Shown here in pieces: positions 46,668 through 59,070 of a DNA stretch of 64,000 nt. Under the pieces are notes generated by a model. The model made no database searches, had not been told where the DNA came from, and was given only the letters and a program-made list of their open reading frames with translations. This DNA comes from Monosporascus cannonballus. Lineage: Eukaryota > Ascomycota > Sordariomycetes > Xylariales. The stretch is taken from NCBI GenBank assembly GCA_004154925.1, contig QJNS01000018.1, forward strand, positions 186,001 to 250,000, in the 5' to 3' direction. Positions within the stretch are counted from its first letter, which is position 1. Every line of letters begins with the position of its first letter. Made by a program: the position numbers and the translations under genes.

Positions 46668-47105
46668 TGTTACAGGAACAGGGGTTCCTGCCTCGAGGAG
46701 GCCAACCTTTAAGGCCTAGCGCAGACCTGTCACGGCTAAACCCCGGATAAGGAAGCTTGGCTCTTAAAGGTGATCTAGTTAATCTAGGTAATTTAAGTAA
46801 TTTGGGACCAGATCATATAGATCATATAGATTATATAGATCCACGATATACTTACTTTAGGAATTGGGATATATAATAAATCGATTTCTTATATAAATAG
46901 CACCTACTTAGTTTTTATTCCTTAGCTATTAATCTAAGCTTTTAGTTAAAAGTAATTATACCGTTTTTTAATTAAGGGAAAAATACTTAAATCTTTTTAA
47001 CAAATAAATTATTAAATTTTTTTTCGTCTTATTATTACCTATAAATCAAAACTTTTTTCGGATATTACTTATATTTCTAGGTGGATGTATAATAAGTTCG
47101 TTATA
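46668..47105 (+). repeat. LTR, form A (5' LTR of E2)
   Basis: 438 bp, starting TGTTACAGGAACAGGGG and ending GTTCGTTATA. The 5' end carries a palindromic CAGGAACAGGGGTTCCTG. It is better preserved at its 5' end than the 3' LTR of the same element, which shows unequal mutation. Confidence 0.85.
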
Positions 47106-50100
47106 TTTTGATAATTCCTTAATTAATAGCCGACAAATAATTTAAGGCCTAATTGGATATAAGTTTTCTTAAACTTAGTAAAAACGATATCATAAAATAA
47201 CGTTTAAAAAATAAATAGCATACCCGATCCCCGTTATTAATTAATAAAAAATCAATAACCGGATTAAATAATTTACCGTTTATTAAAAAAATTCTTTAAT
47301 TAATCGATAATATGGTCCCACCTATTATTCGATCTTAAAAAAGATTATCCTTACAGCTCAGATAATAACTTACCCCGGCCCTTAAGGATATTATTAAGGT
47401 TTAGGGAAAGGAGTTAGAGAAAAAGGTGGCTAAAAAAAGAGCTGAGGAAAAATATGGAGCCGAGATTTTAAAAGGAAAAGAAAAAGAACTTATTACGGAA
47501 GAAAGATTGGATTTTTTGGCCTAGAAGGTTCAGAGCCTGGAATAAGAAAATGCCCGACTCGTTCAGGGAAGAAAACCGACTTTTCCTTAGTTTGGCTCGG
47601 CCAGAGGACGAAGCCAAGGGGCTGGCTACCGACCACTTTCGTTGGATATAAGATAAATACCAGAAAGAACTTCGATTTTACCATTGTTCGGCGTAAACCG
47701 GATACGGGAAAAAATTGTTTTACCTTTTAGTTATTACGCAATGCCAGACGTTAAAGGTTATAAGCTAATTTTTTCTAAGCCTTATAATAAATTAAAAAAC
47801 CTTAATAAATTTTTAGTTTAGGCCAGATTTTATTTTAAGTTTTACGAAAATTTTTTGATAAAGGATTATCAAAAAGTAATAATTATTTTCTAGTTACTAA
47901 CCGGACAAATCCGGAAGTAATTCGAACTTATTTTAACGGATTATTTTGAAAAATATTTAAAAAAATCCTTAAATTTTATTAATTATGTCTTTGGTAAATA
48001 CGGTCATTTTAAGGAATAAATACGGACTTTATTCGGAAATCCTGATAAAAAATAATATATAATTAAATAATTTTATTTTTTTTGCTAAATTAAGTTAACG
48101 TCTAAATATACGACTGAATTTAACCATTTAGTAATTATTTTAAATTTATCCGAAAATACGTTATTTTATTTTTATTACGATAGCTTAAAACCTTAAATTA
48201 AAGACGAAATATATATAAAACTTAAAATGGGATCTTTTGCAAAATATACTGATAAGGTTATTATTGCCGACCGTCGTACCTTTAATTGGTATTTCGAAAA
48301 AAAAGGAACCGGTAAACGAAGTAACGATAAAGGTTTTAGCAGCCGAATTAAAAAAGATAAAAATAAGCCTTAAAAAAAGCGAATTTTATTTCGAAAAAAT
48401 TTAAAAATAATAAATCTAAAATAAAATATTTTAACTATGGCAAAAAAGGATATTTCAAAAGCGAATACCGTTTTTCCGCTAAAAGGAACTTTAAAAAAAA
48501 AGAATTCCTTAATCCTAGAAAAAAGTTAAAATAACCGAATAAAAAACTGATAATAAGGCAGAAAAAAAGAAAAAAAAAGTTAATTCGATTTTTTCCCAAT
48601 TAGAATTCATTATTGCCATAATTATTTAAATTCCGAACGATATCCCAAAATACGAAAATTATTTAATTTGCCAGGATTTTAAGGTTAAAGTTTGCAAATA
48701 TTACCTAAGATAAACGGCTTCCAGGATAACCATAAAGCTAAGATATTTTTATTATTTTGACATACAGAAATATAAAATATACGATATAAACGGTTAATTT
48801 TAACCAGATATCAATAATTACGGATAATTGTCCTTAAAGTTTTATAAGCTTTTAAAATATATTATTTACCAAAAGATATTATCGGTAAACCCTTATAACC
48901 TGTTATATTTTATTACTTATTATTAGGATAATTATTTTATTTATTTTAAAGCTAAAAAAATAATAACTTTTAGCCTGGATAAAACGAAAAAACATTTACC
49001 GAACTTGATAATAAGTGCAAATACATAAAAACCCTCCGATAGTTAAAATATTTTAAGTTTTGTTATTTATATCCTAATTTAAAACGGAATCGGAAAGTTA
49101 TATCGTAAAAATGCTTATATTATGTCCCGACATTTTGTATTTAATACGAGTTCCTAGATATAGGAATACCTTTTTCGGAAATATATCTTTTTAACCTTAT
49201 AACTTAAAGGATATAAAACTAAAGGATAAGCCAAAAGAAAATAATTATCCTTGAATATTAATTAGGCAAGAAAAAATGGTATAAGTGTATAAACGATTAT
49301 TATACCAAATACGTAGCCAAAAAAGCCCGAAAATAAAAACGCCTTTTTGCAAATAAATTGCATTAATTAAAAAACGATAAAGGCCTTCGAAAATAAGGTA
49401 TCGAAAAGCCCTAATATATAAAACCTTATATAAGGTAACAAAAGGATTACGTAATCAGATAAAAATTCCTTTTCGATATAAGGGCAAAACGTTTAAAGCA
49501 ATAATTAATTCCGGCACAAAGTAATTTCATTTTTTCCGTAACAGCAGAAAAATATCAGGTTCCCTAGAGATACAAATTGAAGTCCTACAAATTACGTACG
49601 GTAGATAAAAGCCTGTTTACATACGAAAGCGGACGAATTTTTCGGAAAACCGAAAAACTTTTAATATAGGTTTAAGGATATTAAAAATGCGTTTCGTTAG
49701 ATATTGCCGACATCTCCGGATATAATATCATTTTGGGAATGCCTTGGTTTTATTTTAGCAACTTACGGATTAATTGGAAAAAACGAATATTTTTTTGGGA
49801 AAATGAAATATTAAAAAAGGATAATCGAAAAATTTGTTATGTTATTAAAAAAGTACGGATTCCTGATCGACTTTTTACAATATTTCTGGAATATTAAAAA
49901 TTTAAGCGATTATTTAAAAATAAAGAAAATTACGAATTACCGCTATATAGATAATAGGACCACAAAATACCTATTAAAAAAAGATATTATTTTAAATTTT
50001 ACAAAATTTATTATATAAATTTAGAAAAATCGAAGATTTTATGGAAAAGTATATAATTAGATCTGAAAAGGGGATATATTTAGCCTTTTAATTTTTTTGC

Positions 50101-52814
50101 AGGATATCCCGTTTTTATGGTACCAAAAAATAAGGATGGTAAGCAAAAAATTAACGAAAACGGAAACCCTATTTACCGAAAAGTAATTAATTACAGATAA
50201 TTAAATAATATTATAATTAAAAATGGATATCCCTTAATATTTATGAATACCTTAAAGGAAAACGCCAGCAAAACTAAATAGTTTATGGCATTTAATTTTC
50301 GTAATAGTTATTACCGTATTCGAATGGCCAAAAGAGAAAAATGGAAAACGGCATTTAAAACAGTATATGGACTTTATAAGTACCGAATAATGCCCATAAA
50401 ATTTATTAACGCTTCCGCCAGTTTCCAAAATTTGGTTATAATTATTTTACGATAGTTTCTGGATAAATTCGTATTTGTCTACCTCGACGATATCCTTATT
50501 TATTCCGAAACTTTAAAGGAACATAAAAAATATATCGCTTAAGTACTTAGAACTTTGGACGAAGCCAATATTCGAATTAACTTAGCTAAAAGCGTATAAC
50601 ATATGCAAAAACTAAATTTTTTAAGATTTATTCTTATTTTTAAACAAATTCAGATTTAACGTTTCAAGTTGGAAGCAATTAAAAATTAGCTTATTCCCGA
50701 TAAGGCAATTATTATAAATATCCGATAGATTTTAGGATTTACGGGTTATATACGTAACTTAATTAGGAAATATGGAAATATTATCAGGCTATTAATAAAA
50801 TTTATTATTAAGAAGTACGTCGGAAAAAAATTCGAACTTTTAAAAGAAACAAAAAAAGCATTCCGGAAATTAAAGAAAGTAATTATTAATAAATTAATAA
50901 TAAAAATGCCAAATCCAGATAAAAAAAAACGACTAAAAACAGATATTTCAAAATATGCCCTAGGTATAGTTTTAAAATAATAAAAAATAACGGCAAATAA
51001 TACCCAATAATTTATTACTTAAAAACATTTCGAAACACAAAATTCAAATATTAAATTTACGATAAAAAACTATTAGCAATTATTAACGCTTTTAAGGAAT
51101 AAAAACTTTTCCTTAACGGAACGAAAAAACCTTTCGATATTTATTTTAATTACAAAAACCTTATTCGATTTATAAAAACTTAAGAACTAAATAAACGATA
51201 TAAAAAATGGATAATTTTTTTGTCCAGATTCAACTTTAAGATATATCATATCAAAAGAAAAAAAAACATTTAAACGGATATTTTTAATTATAAAAAAAAT
51301 TACGATTCCAAAGTCCCTAAAAAAAATATATAAATATTACAATATAATAAGGACGGTACCGTATAATTATGTGAAATAATGAAAATATTAACGCCCGAAT
51401 TCTTAATACGGTTCCGAAATTCTTACGATACGGAAAAATAAAAAAAAATTTAATAATTAAAAAAACAACCAAAAAATTAATTACTGTATTATGGCAAAAT
51501 CTATGTTCCCAAGGAACAATAGGAACAGTTTATAAAGGAATTTTATAAAAACCTATTATATGGATATTAAGGAATTTTTAAAATTACTAAACGGTTATAA
51601 AAACGATATAACTTTCCAAAGTTACGCCGTATAATTAAAAAAGTAATTAAAAATTATAACGTTTGTAATAAGGTCAAAATAATACGCCATAAGCCTTATA
51701 AGTTATTTTAGCCCATTAATATTTTTAATAAAACATAAAATACCATAACTTAAGATTTTATCATTAATTTATTACCATCTAAAAACCCAGTTACCGGAGT
51801 TGAATATGACGGAATATAGGTGATTGTCGACAGATTTACTAAATATGGGTACTTTTTACTTTTTAAAAGAAATATAACGGCAAAATAATTAATTTACGCC
51901 TTTATTAAATATTATTTCGATAAATACGGAATACCAAAAAAATTATTTCCGATAAAAATACGTTATTTACTTCGAAATTCGGCACCAGCTTTTTTAAACA
52001 GATAAGTGCCAAACTTAAGTTCTTAATAGCATATTATCCTTAAACGGATAACCAAACCGAAAAATTAAATTAAATTCTGGAATAATACTTTTGGAATTAT
52101 ATTAACTATTAACAGAATAATTAGGTAAAACTTTTATTACTGGCATAAATCGTTTATAATACTTCCGTTAACAAGGATATAGGCGTATTTCCTTATACGG
52201 CTATATACGGACATAATACAAAGGTAAAACGACTTAAATAACCGCTTAACAAAGTATTAAAAATTATTACGATTACCTTAAAAATAAAAATATTAACGAC
52301 AGAAATTAAAATAATTTAAGCCCGTCTCCAAAACGAATTACGATTCCTTTAATAACGGATAACCCAGTATTATAACAAAAAAAAATTAAAGGATTAATTT
52401 TAATAAAAAGAAATAAGGTTTACTTGTTATGCCAAAAATAAAACGCAACTTTAAATATTTTACAGATTAAAACAAAAAAACCCAGCAATAAGTTCGATTT
52501 CAAAAAACTTAGCCCGTTCAAAATTAAAAAAGTTATTTCCAGGATTAATTACCGACTATCACTACTTAAAAACATAAAAATACACCTTATTTTCCATGTT
52601 TTTTTGCTTAAACCAACACTTAAGAACGCCCCGTTAAAAACAAACTTAAAATTCGAAAAAGATTTAAACGAATACGAAATTAAATAAATATTGGATTCCA
52701 AAATAATTAAAAATAAAATCCAGTACCTAATTAAATAAAAAAAATACTTATATAAAAAAATACGTAAAAACCATTTAATTACTTAACGAATGCGATAAAC
52801 CTGGTTAAAACGTT

Positions 52815-53495
52815 TTACCGCCAAAATCCTGACCAACCGTCTCTAATACGGCCAAAGTCGTAAGTAATAACGGTCCCCCGCTTAAATTTAACCTTACGGC
52901 GTTCCAGTCGAAAAAAGCCGACGTTTTTATAACGGTATCCATCTCGGAAACAAACTGCATTTATTCTGCTTCCGTTCGACGTCGCTCTTTTTCCAACCTT
53001 TTTTACTTTTCCAACCGATTTAGTTCCTTTTTTTCCTTTAAAATGATTACGACTTTTTTTTTTAACATTTTTTGTTAAAGGCGGAAACGCCTTAATCGAC
53101 CGATAAATTCTTAAAATTTCTTTTTCCGTCGACGGAACGTTTTTTTTAACGTTAACGCAAATCATCTAATTCCTTTTCGGCAACCTTTTAATATGCCATA
53201 AAGCTGTCCTTAATTTCCCGTTATTTTTTCTCCAGGCGGTTACGCTTTTCGCCTAGTTTTATCAGGGAATTCATGGTTAAAACGTTATAAGCTGAACGCT
53301 GGCGACGAATACAACAGTTATAACTTAAGACGTCCAAAGTAAAAAAGCACTCGGGTTCACCAAGACGAATATAATTAGAACAAAAAAAAAGCTTTAACGT
53401 TAAACTTTTTAATTAATTTAATTCGAACGTTACGAAAATCGCGTTAATTTAAGCAAAGTTTTTTTTTCTTTCGAATACGGTTTATTATGATAAAG
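52815..53495 (-). pseudogene. Antisense extra gene of the retroelement family, E2 copy
   Basis: On the strand opposite to E2 gag-pol, between chromodomain and 3' LTR. The last 116 codons are open (52,815-53,165), ending GFWR. Further upstream, beyond a few stops, ECFFTLDVLSYNCCIRRQRS and EKRNRLEKK can be read. The 5' start is approximate. The basic C-terminus FFRLERRKVKFKRGTVI aligns with the E1 and E4 copies. Confidence 0.7.
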
Positions 53496-53591
53496 TCAAT
53501 TGGGACACCTTTAAGAACTTTTTCCAATAAAACGAAATGGTTATTTACGGTTCTTATCTTTGGGACAAAAATCCTTGGAAAAAGGATATAA

Positions 53592-54029
53592 TATTACAAA
53601 AATAAGAGTTCTTATTTCGAAAAAGTTAACTTTTAAGGCCTAGCGCGGATTTGTTACGGCTAAACCCCGGATAGGGAAATTTAGCTCTTAAAAGTGATCT
53701 AATTGATCTAAATAATTTAAGTAATCTGGGACCAAATTACATAAATTATATAGATTACATAAATCTATAACATATTCACTTTAGGAATTAGGATATAAAA
53801 TAAATCGGTTTTTTATATAAATAGTACCTACTTAATTTTCATTCCTTAGCTATTAATCTAAGTTTTTAATCAAAGGTAATTATACCGTTCTCTAATTAAA
53901 GGAAAAGTATTTAAATCTCTTTAACGAACAGATCATTAAATTATTCCTCGCCTTATTATTACCTGCAAATCAAGACCCTTTTCGGATACTGCTCATACCT
54001 CCAGGTGGATGTATAACAGGTTCGTTACA
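53592..54029 (+). repeat. LTR, form A (3' LTR of E2)
   Basis: 438 bp, starting TATTACAAAAATAAGAG and ending GTTCGTTACA. The last 80 bases are nearly unmutated. Confidence 0.85.
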
Positions 54030-55129
54030 TAATATTCCTAATAAGGCATAAAATACCATAACTTGGAATTTCATTACTAACTTACCTCTATTTAAAAACC
54101 CAGTTACTAAAATCGAATATAACGGAATATGGGTAATTATTAATAAACTTATTAAATATAAATACTTTTTACCTTTTTTAAAAAAATATAACGGCAAAAT
54201 AATTAACTTACGTTTTTATTAAATAATACCTTAATAAACATAAAATACCTAAAAAGATTATTTCAAACCGAAATACATTATTTATTTCAAAATTCGGAAT
54301 TAACTTTTTTAAATAAATTAATATTAAATTTAAGTTCTTAATAACGTATTATTCTTAAACGGATAATCAAACCGAAAAACTAAATTAGACCCTAAAATAA
54401 TATTTATGAAATTACGTTAATTACCAGCAAAATAACTAGGTAAAACTTTTACTATTGGCACAAATCGCCTATAACATATTTATCAATAAAAATATAGGCG
54501 TATCTCCCTATATAGCTATATACGGATACGATACAAAAACAGAACGACCTAAATAACCGTTTAACAGAACACCAAAAATTATTATAATTATCCCAAAAAC
54601 AAAAATATTAATAATAGAAATCAAAATAATTTAAGCTCGTTTTCACAATAAGCTAAAGTTTTTTTAATAAAAGATGGCCTAATATTATAATAAAAAAAGA
54701 ATTAAAATATTAATCCTAACGAAAAGAAATAAAATTTATCTATTATGCCAAAAATAAAACGTAATTTAAATATTTTATAAATTAAAATAAAAAAACCCAG
54801 CGATAAATTTAATTTCAAAAAACTTAACCCATTTAAAATTAACGAAGTTATTTCCAAAATTAACTACCAATTATTACTACCCAAAAACATAAGAATACAC
54901 CTTATTTTCCACATTTTTTTATTCGAACTAATATTTAAGAACGCCCCGTTAAAAACAAACTTAAAACTTGAATTTTTTTTTAATAAGTACGACGTTAAAC
55001 GAATACTAAATTCCAAAATAATTAAAAATAAAATCTAGTATCTGGTTAAATAAGAAAAATACTTACATAAAAAAATACGTAAAAACCATTTAACCACTTA
55101 ACGAATGTAATGGACTTAATTAAGACGTT

Positions 55130-55756
55130 CTACCGCCAAAATCCTAACCAACCGTTTCTAATACGGCCAAAATCGCAGGCGACAACGGTCCCCCGCTTAA
55201 ATCCAAACCTACGGTATTCCAATCGAAAAAAGTAAACGCCTCGGTTATGGCATTTATCTTTAAAGCAAATTACGCTTATTCCGTTTTTACATAACGCCGT
55301 TCCTTTTTTATCCTTTCCTGCTTTTTTAATTAGTCCAATTCGTAACCTTCGAAAAGTAACTGTAACCCTTTTTTTTTTCAAAATATTTTCCTAATAACGC
55401 AAACGTTACAACTTATTTATTTTTTTCGACATCTTCTCTTAAAATTTTCGCTATAACTCCATAAGCTCGTTTTCAGCGGTACGACGCTCCCTTTAAAAAC
55501 GGTCGCATTTAGAACTGATATTCTTTAACGAGGATATAGCAATTGTTAATCCGTCGTAATAACGTTAATAACGGGTATAATAATAATAACTTAAGATGTT
55601 TTCCGTTATAAAATATTTAAACTCCCTAAATAAAAAACAGCTGGAATAAAGTAATACCTCGAACCCGAACTTAAAAATATAAGCAAACCGGTTATTGCGA
55701 ATTTGATATTAATTCGTACGAAATTAACGTATCGATTTTTCTGCTCGACCCGCCAT
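55130..55756 (-). pseudogene. Antisense extra gene of the retroelement family, E1 copy
   Basis: ATG at 55,756 (MAGRAEKSIR), then, with stops, FKFGFEVLLYSS, FITENILSYYYYT (both cysteines of the motif changed to tyrosine), ISSLKNISSK, and an open last part of 83 codons (55,381-55,130) with CFKDKCHNRGVYFFRLE and the ending GFWR. It lies antisense to E1 pol, ending just past the chromodomain and starting about 97 bp inside the 3' LTR. Confidence 0.72.
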
Positions 55757-55852
55757 AATAAGTTGGCAATAAAAAAAAACAATACTCGATTGGAAAAAAA
55801 AATACTTACCTTTTTATGTTTAGGACAAAAATCCTGAAAGGAAAAAAAATAA

Positions 55853-56270
55853 TATTACGGATCCCCGAATCGACCCGTTTTGGAAGCCCCAAAGTTGCAG
55901 AAAAAAAAAGTTCCATACTTTAAGTCACATAACTTAAAATAATTTAACTAATCTATTAAATCATATAGATTATAATGATCTAAATAATTTAACAAATCCA
56001 AAAAATCAATATTACACCAGTAAAACGAAAAAAGATATAAAACTTTAGGTTTCCTATGTAAATAATTACCTACTTAATTTCGCTTCTTAGCTATCAATCT
56101 AAGCTCTTAAGCCAAAGGCAATTACACCGTTCTTTAACTAAAAGAGGAGTACCTTAAAATCTCCTTAACGAACACATTAAATTATTTTTCGTCCTATTGT
56201 TACCTGCAAATCAAGACCCTTTTCGGATACTGCTCATACCTCCAGGTAGATGTATGACAGGTTCGTTACA
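55853..56270 (+). repeat. LTR, form B (3' LTR of E1)
   Basis: 418 bp, from TATTACGGATCC to GTTCGTTACA, followed by the target duplication GTTTG. Confidence 0.88.
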
Positions 56271-56559
56271 GTTTGCCTTATTTGAGATAAGTTAGTTTTT
56301 GATTGTTTCTAGTTTGAAGTTTTGGATTTAGATTTGATCGGAAGTAAAAGTAAATCCTAGAAAATCCAGTTTTGTATATACTATACATTTTTAGCTGAGT
56401 TAATTCGAATATTCGTTTTGTTTAATGTTTGAAATATTTAAGTTATATAGCTTTTATATTTTTTTAAAGTTTTTAAGTATACGAAAATGTCGTCGAGGTA
56501 AATAAATATAAATTTATTTAAGGATTGTTAGAAAATAGTTAAAATGTTACGGCATAAAA

Positions 56560-56666
56560 AAACAAGAGTCTAGTCATTACACCACTAAGAGTGGAACATT
56601 GTTAGGTTGAGCTCTGACCCCCTTGTTCTGCCCTATATATCTACAAGGTGCCACTTAGGACTGTGA
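56560..56666. mobile_element. 107-bp GC-richer insertion in E3 with 7-bp direct repeats
   Basis: CATAAAA occurs at 56,553-56,559 and 56,667-56,673. Between them is a block absent from the aligned part of E4. It is not RIP-degraded, contains no frame, and has an A run at its left end. A small non-autonomous element is the simplest reading. Confidence 0.5.
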
Positions 56667-57932
56667 CATAAAACCAGATTTTGAAAACTAGCGAGAGCAG
56701 TAATAAGTCTTATAAGCATTACGAGGTATTTATAAAGCTCGTATACTGTTTTAAATACCGTTTTTCATTTTTTTCTTTAGTTATTCGAATATAGTAATAG
56801 TTATTAAAAAGGTTAAGTATTATAAATTATTTAATTCGATTTACGTTTTTCTTTAAAATATTTATAAAGGTTAAAGGATATTATTTTTTATTATAATATC
56901 GTTTAATTATTTATAATTAATTATCTTTCGATAAATAAGGTTTCCGTTATCGTCGACTTTTTACTTTTTATTTTTTTTAATTTTAAAACCATAAAAACGG
57001 GATATTTAATAGAAAGGTTGAACGACTAAATATAACTTTTTTTCAGATTAAATTGTATATTTTTTTGTAAGGCTTTAAATTCGTTCAAGTTTATATAGTA
57101 TATTTTATAGAATTTAGAATAGTGTTTTTTTCTTAATAGATATCCGATAGTCCTATTAACTATGTAACGATAGCTTATAGTCTTTTTTGTTTTTAAATAG
57201 TTTGATACATTTCCGGTATTTTAAAGATATAGCTGTAATTTAATTCGAGATTCGGATTTTTCGAATTATGTAACAGATTTTACGGTTATTTTTTCCGAGT
57301 TTATCTTTTTTTTTTTATTTTACTAAAAGTTTTGATTTTTTCAGTTAATATATGAATTATTTGATTTAAGCTATGACATTTCCAAGATAATGTCGTATTT
57401 TAAGATGTCGGCGATATTTAGCGAAAGTTGTTCTTGATATCTCTAAATCTATATTAAAAGTTCGTCGATTTTCTTAAGAACTTGACCGTTTTTGTATTTA
57501 GATAGGTTTTCATTTACCGTACGTAATTTATAGAACTTGAACTTATATTTCTAAAAATATCCGATATTTTTTATTACTGCGAAGAAAATAAAATCACTTT
57601 CGGCTTTTAAATTAATTATTAATTTAAACGTTTTGTTTTCGTATTAAAACAAAATTTTAATTTAACTGCGTATATGTTTTATTGCTTTTTATAAGGTCTT
57701 ATATAATAGAGTTTTTCGATATCTTAATTTCGAAAGCTTTAATTATTTTTTAATTAACGTAATTTGCTAGTAAAAAACCGTTTTTATTTTCGAGACTTTT
57801 TGGCAGCGTATTTAGTACAATAGTTATCTATATATTTGTGCCATTTCTTTTTTTCATTTAATTAATATCTAATAATAACTATCTTCTTTTATTTCGATCT
57901 TTAGTTTTGTACTTTCTAAGTTATAGGATTAA

Positions 57933-58349
57933 TGTAACGAACCTGTCATACATCCACCTGGAAGTATAAGCAGTATCCGAAAAGGGTCTTAATTTGCAGG
58001 TAACAATAAAGCGAAGAATAATTTAATGTATTCGTTAAGAAAATTTCAAGGTACTCCTCTCTTAATTAGAGAACGGTATAGTTACCTCTGGCTAAAAGCT
58101 TAGATTAATAGTTAAGGAACGAAAACTAAATAAATGGCTATTTATATAAAAAACCCGAAATTTTATACCTCCCTTTATTCTGCTGGTATGCTACTAATCT
58201 TTTTAATTTATCAGATTACCTAAATCAAAGTAATCTATATAATTTAATAAATTAGTTAAATTACTTTAGGTTACGTAACCTAGAATATGGGGTCTTTACT
58301 CCTGCAGCCCTGGGGCCTCCAGAACGGGCCCGCTTAAGGATCCGTAATA
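57933..58349 (-). repeat. LTR, form B (3' LTR of E4)
   Basis: 417 bp, TGTAACGAACC to GGATCCGTAATA on the plus strand. The GC-rich end (CTGCAGCCCTGGGGCCTCC) matches the E1 LTR 5' part. Confidence 0.87.
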
Positions 58350-58445
58350 CCATTTTCCTCCTTTCAAGATCTTTGTCCCAAAAATAAAAAGGTAAATATT
58401 TTTCCTTTCTAATTGAAAACAGTTTTTCATACTTACTAACTTACC

Positions 58446-59070
58446 ATGGCGGATCGGGTAAAAAAATTAACGCGTTAATCCCGTATAAATTAGCGCCAGA
58501 TTTGCGATAACCGGTCTAATTATATTCTCAAATTTGGGTTTAAGGTATTACCTTATTTTAGCTATTTTTCATTTGGAAAATCTAAGTGTTTTATAACAGA
58601 AAATATTCCCAGTTGTTACTACTGTACTCGTCGTCAACGTTTCTGTAACGGGTTAGCGATTACCATATCTTCATTAGAAAACATCAGTTCTAAACGCGAC
58701 CGTCTTTAAAAGGAGCGCCGTGCCGCTAAAAATAAATTTGTAAAACTGCAGCGAAAATTTCAGAAGGAAATATCAAAAAGAATAAATAAGTAACAACGCT
58801 TACGTCGCCAGAAAAACATTTTGAAAAAAAAAGGGTGCAACTGCTTTTCGAAGGTTACGAATTGGACCAACTAAAGGAACGAAAAAAAATAAAAAAGGAA
58901 CGACGACGTATGGAAATAAAGCAGACACAGCTTATTTTAGAGATAAACGCCATAACCGAGGTATTTACCTTTTTCGACTGGAACGCCAAAAGTTTAAATT
59001 TAAGCGGGGGACTTTTATCGCCTTCGACCTTAGTCGTGCTGGAAACGGTCGGTCAGGATTCTGGCGGTAA
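58446..59070 (+). pseudogene. Antisense extra gene of the retroelement family, best copy (E4)
   Basis: Best-preserved copy, about 208 codons, opposite to E4 gag-pol. ATG at 58,446 (MADRVKKLTR). Then FKVLPYFSYFSFGKSKCF and IPSCYYCTRRQRFCNG, a C-x2-C-x6-C motif with cysteines at about 58,613, 58,622 and 58,640. Next is a charged helix (KERRAAKNKFVKLQRKFQKE) and a basic C-terminus (RHNRGIYLFRLERQKFKFKR) ending SGFWR before TAA at 59,068. There are four in-frame stops and one frame change in a run of nine A near 58,824-58,832. Function unknown. A zinc-binding, coiled-coil, nucleic-acid-associated protein would fit, but that is inference. Confidence 0.75.

Larger units (their letters stand above)
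46668..54029 (+). mobile_element. E2: Ty3/gypsy chromovirus, nested in E1, TSD TAATA
   Basis: A complete LTR-to-LTR copy of 7362 bp, with TAATA at 46,663-46,667 and 54,030-54,034. The two LTRs are form A, 438 bp each. Internal order on the plus strand: gag (about 47,400-48,500) with a zinc knuckle at 48,427-48,470 in which every metal ligand has become tyrosine (YFNYGKKGYFKSEY), protease, reverse transcriptase with VYLDDILIYS at about 50,475-50,510, RNase H, integrase (to about 52,600) and a chromodomain remnant (SKIIKNKIQYLIK, near 52,695-52,740). Heavily mutated, no open gag-pol. Confidence 0.9.
41658..56270 (+). mobile_element. E1: Ty3/gypsy chromovirus, split by E2, TSD GTTTG
   Basis: GTTTG at 41,653-41,657 and 56,271-56,275 flank the two form-B LTRs, which shows one insertion into E3. 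Without E2 the element is about 7.2 kb. Reading along the plus strand: gag with a zinc knuckle remnant near 43,371-43,420 (FNCSKKGHFK, two cysteines lost), protease region, reverse transcriptase with IYFDDILIYS at about 45,420, and RNase H. Then comes an integrase zinc-binding remnant (NCNVCNKTKA at about 46,590-46,625) where E2 is inserted; the rest of integrase resumes at 54,030. A C-terminal chromodomain remnant lies at about 55,000-55,080. All frames are broken by stops. Confidence 0.9.
37739..57932 (-). mobile_element. E3: oldest Ty3/gypsy element, minus strand, interrupted and truncated by window
   Basis: The 3' end is at 37,739 (LTR 37,739-38,150). The body is 38,151-39,547, 39,966-41,657 and 56,276-57,932, broken by a solo LTR, small insertions, E1 and finally E4. 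Its 5' part lies beyond the window. The three body pieces align in order with E4: chromodomain and pol 3' end at about 38,900-39,000, integrase at 39,000-40,800, and reverse transcriptase at about 56,300-57,100. An intact-looking FIYLDD catalytic motif can be read on the minus strand near 56,478-56,515. A protease-region piece reaches 57,930. Many stops; not functional. Confidence 0.82.
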
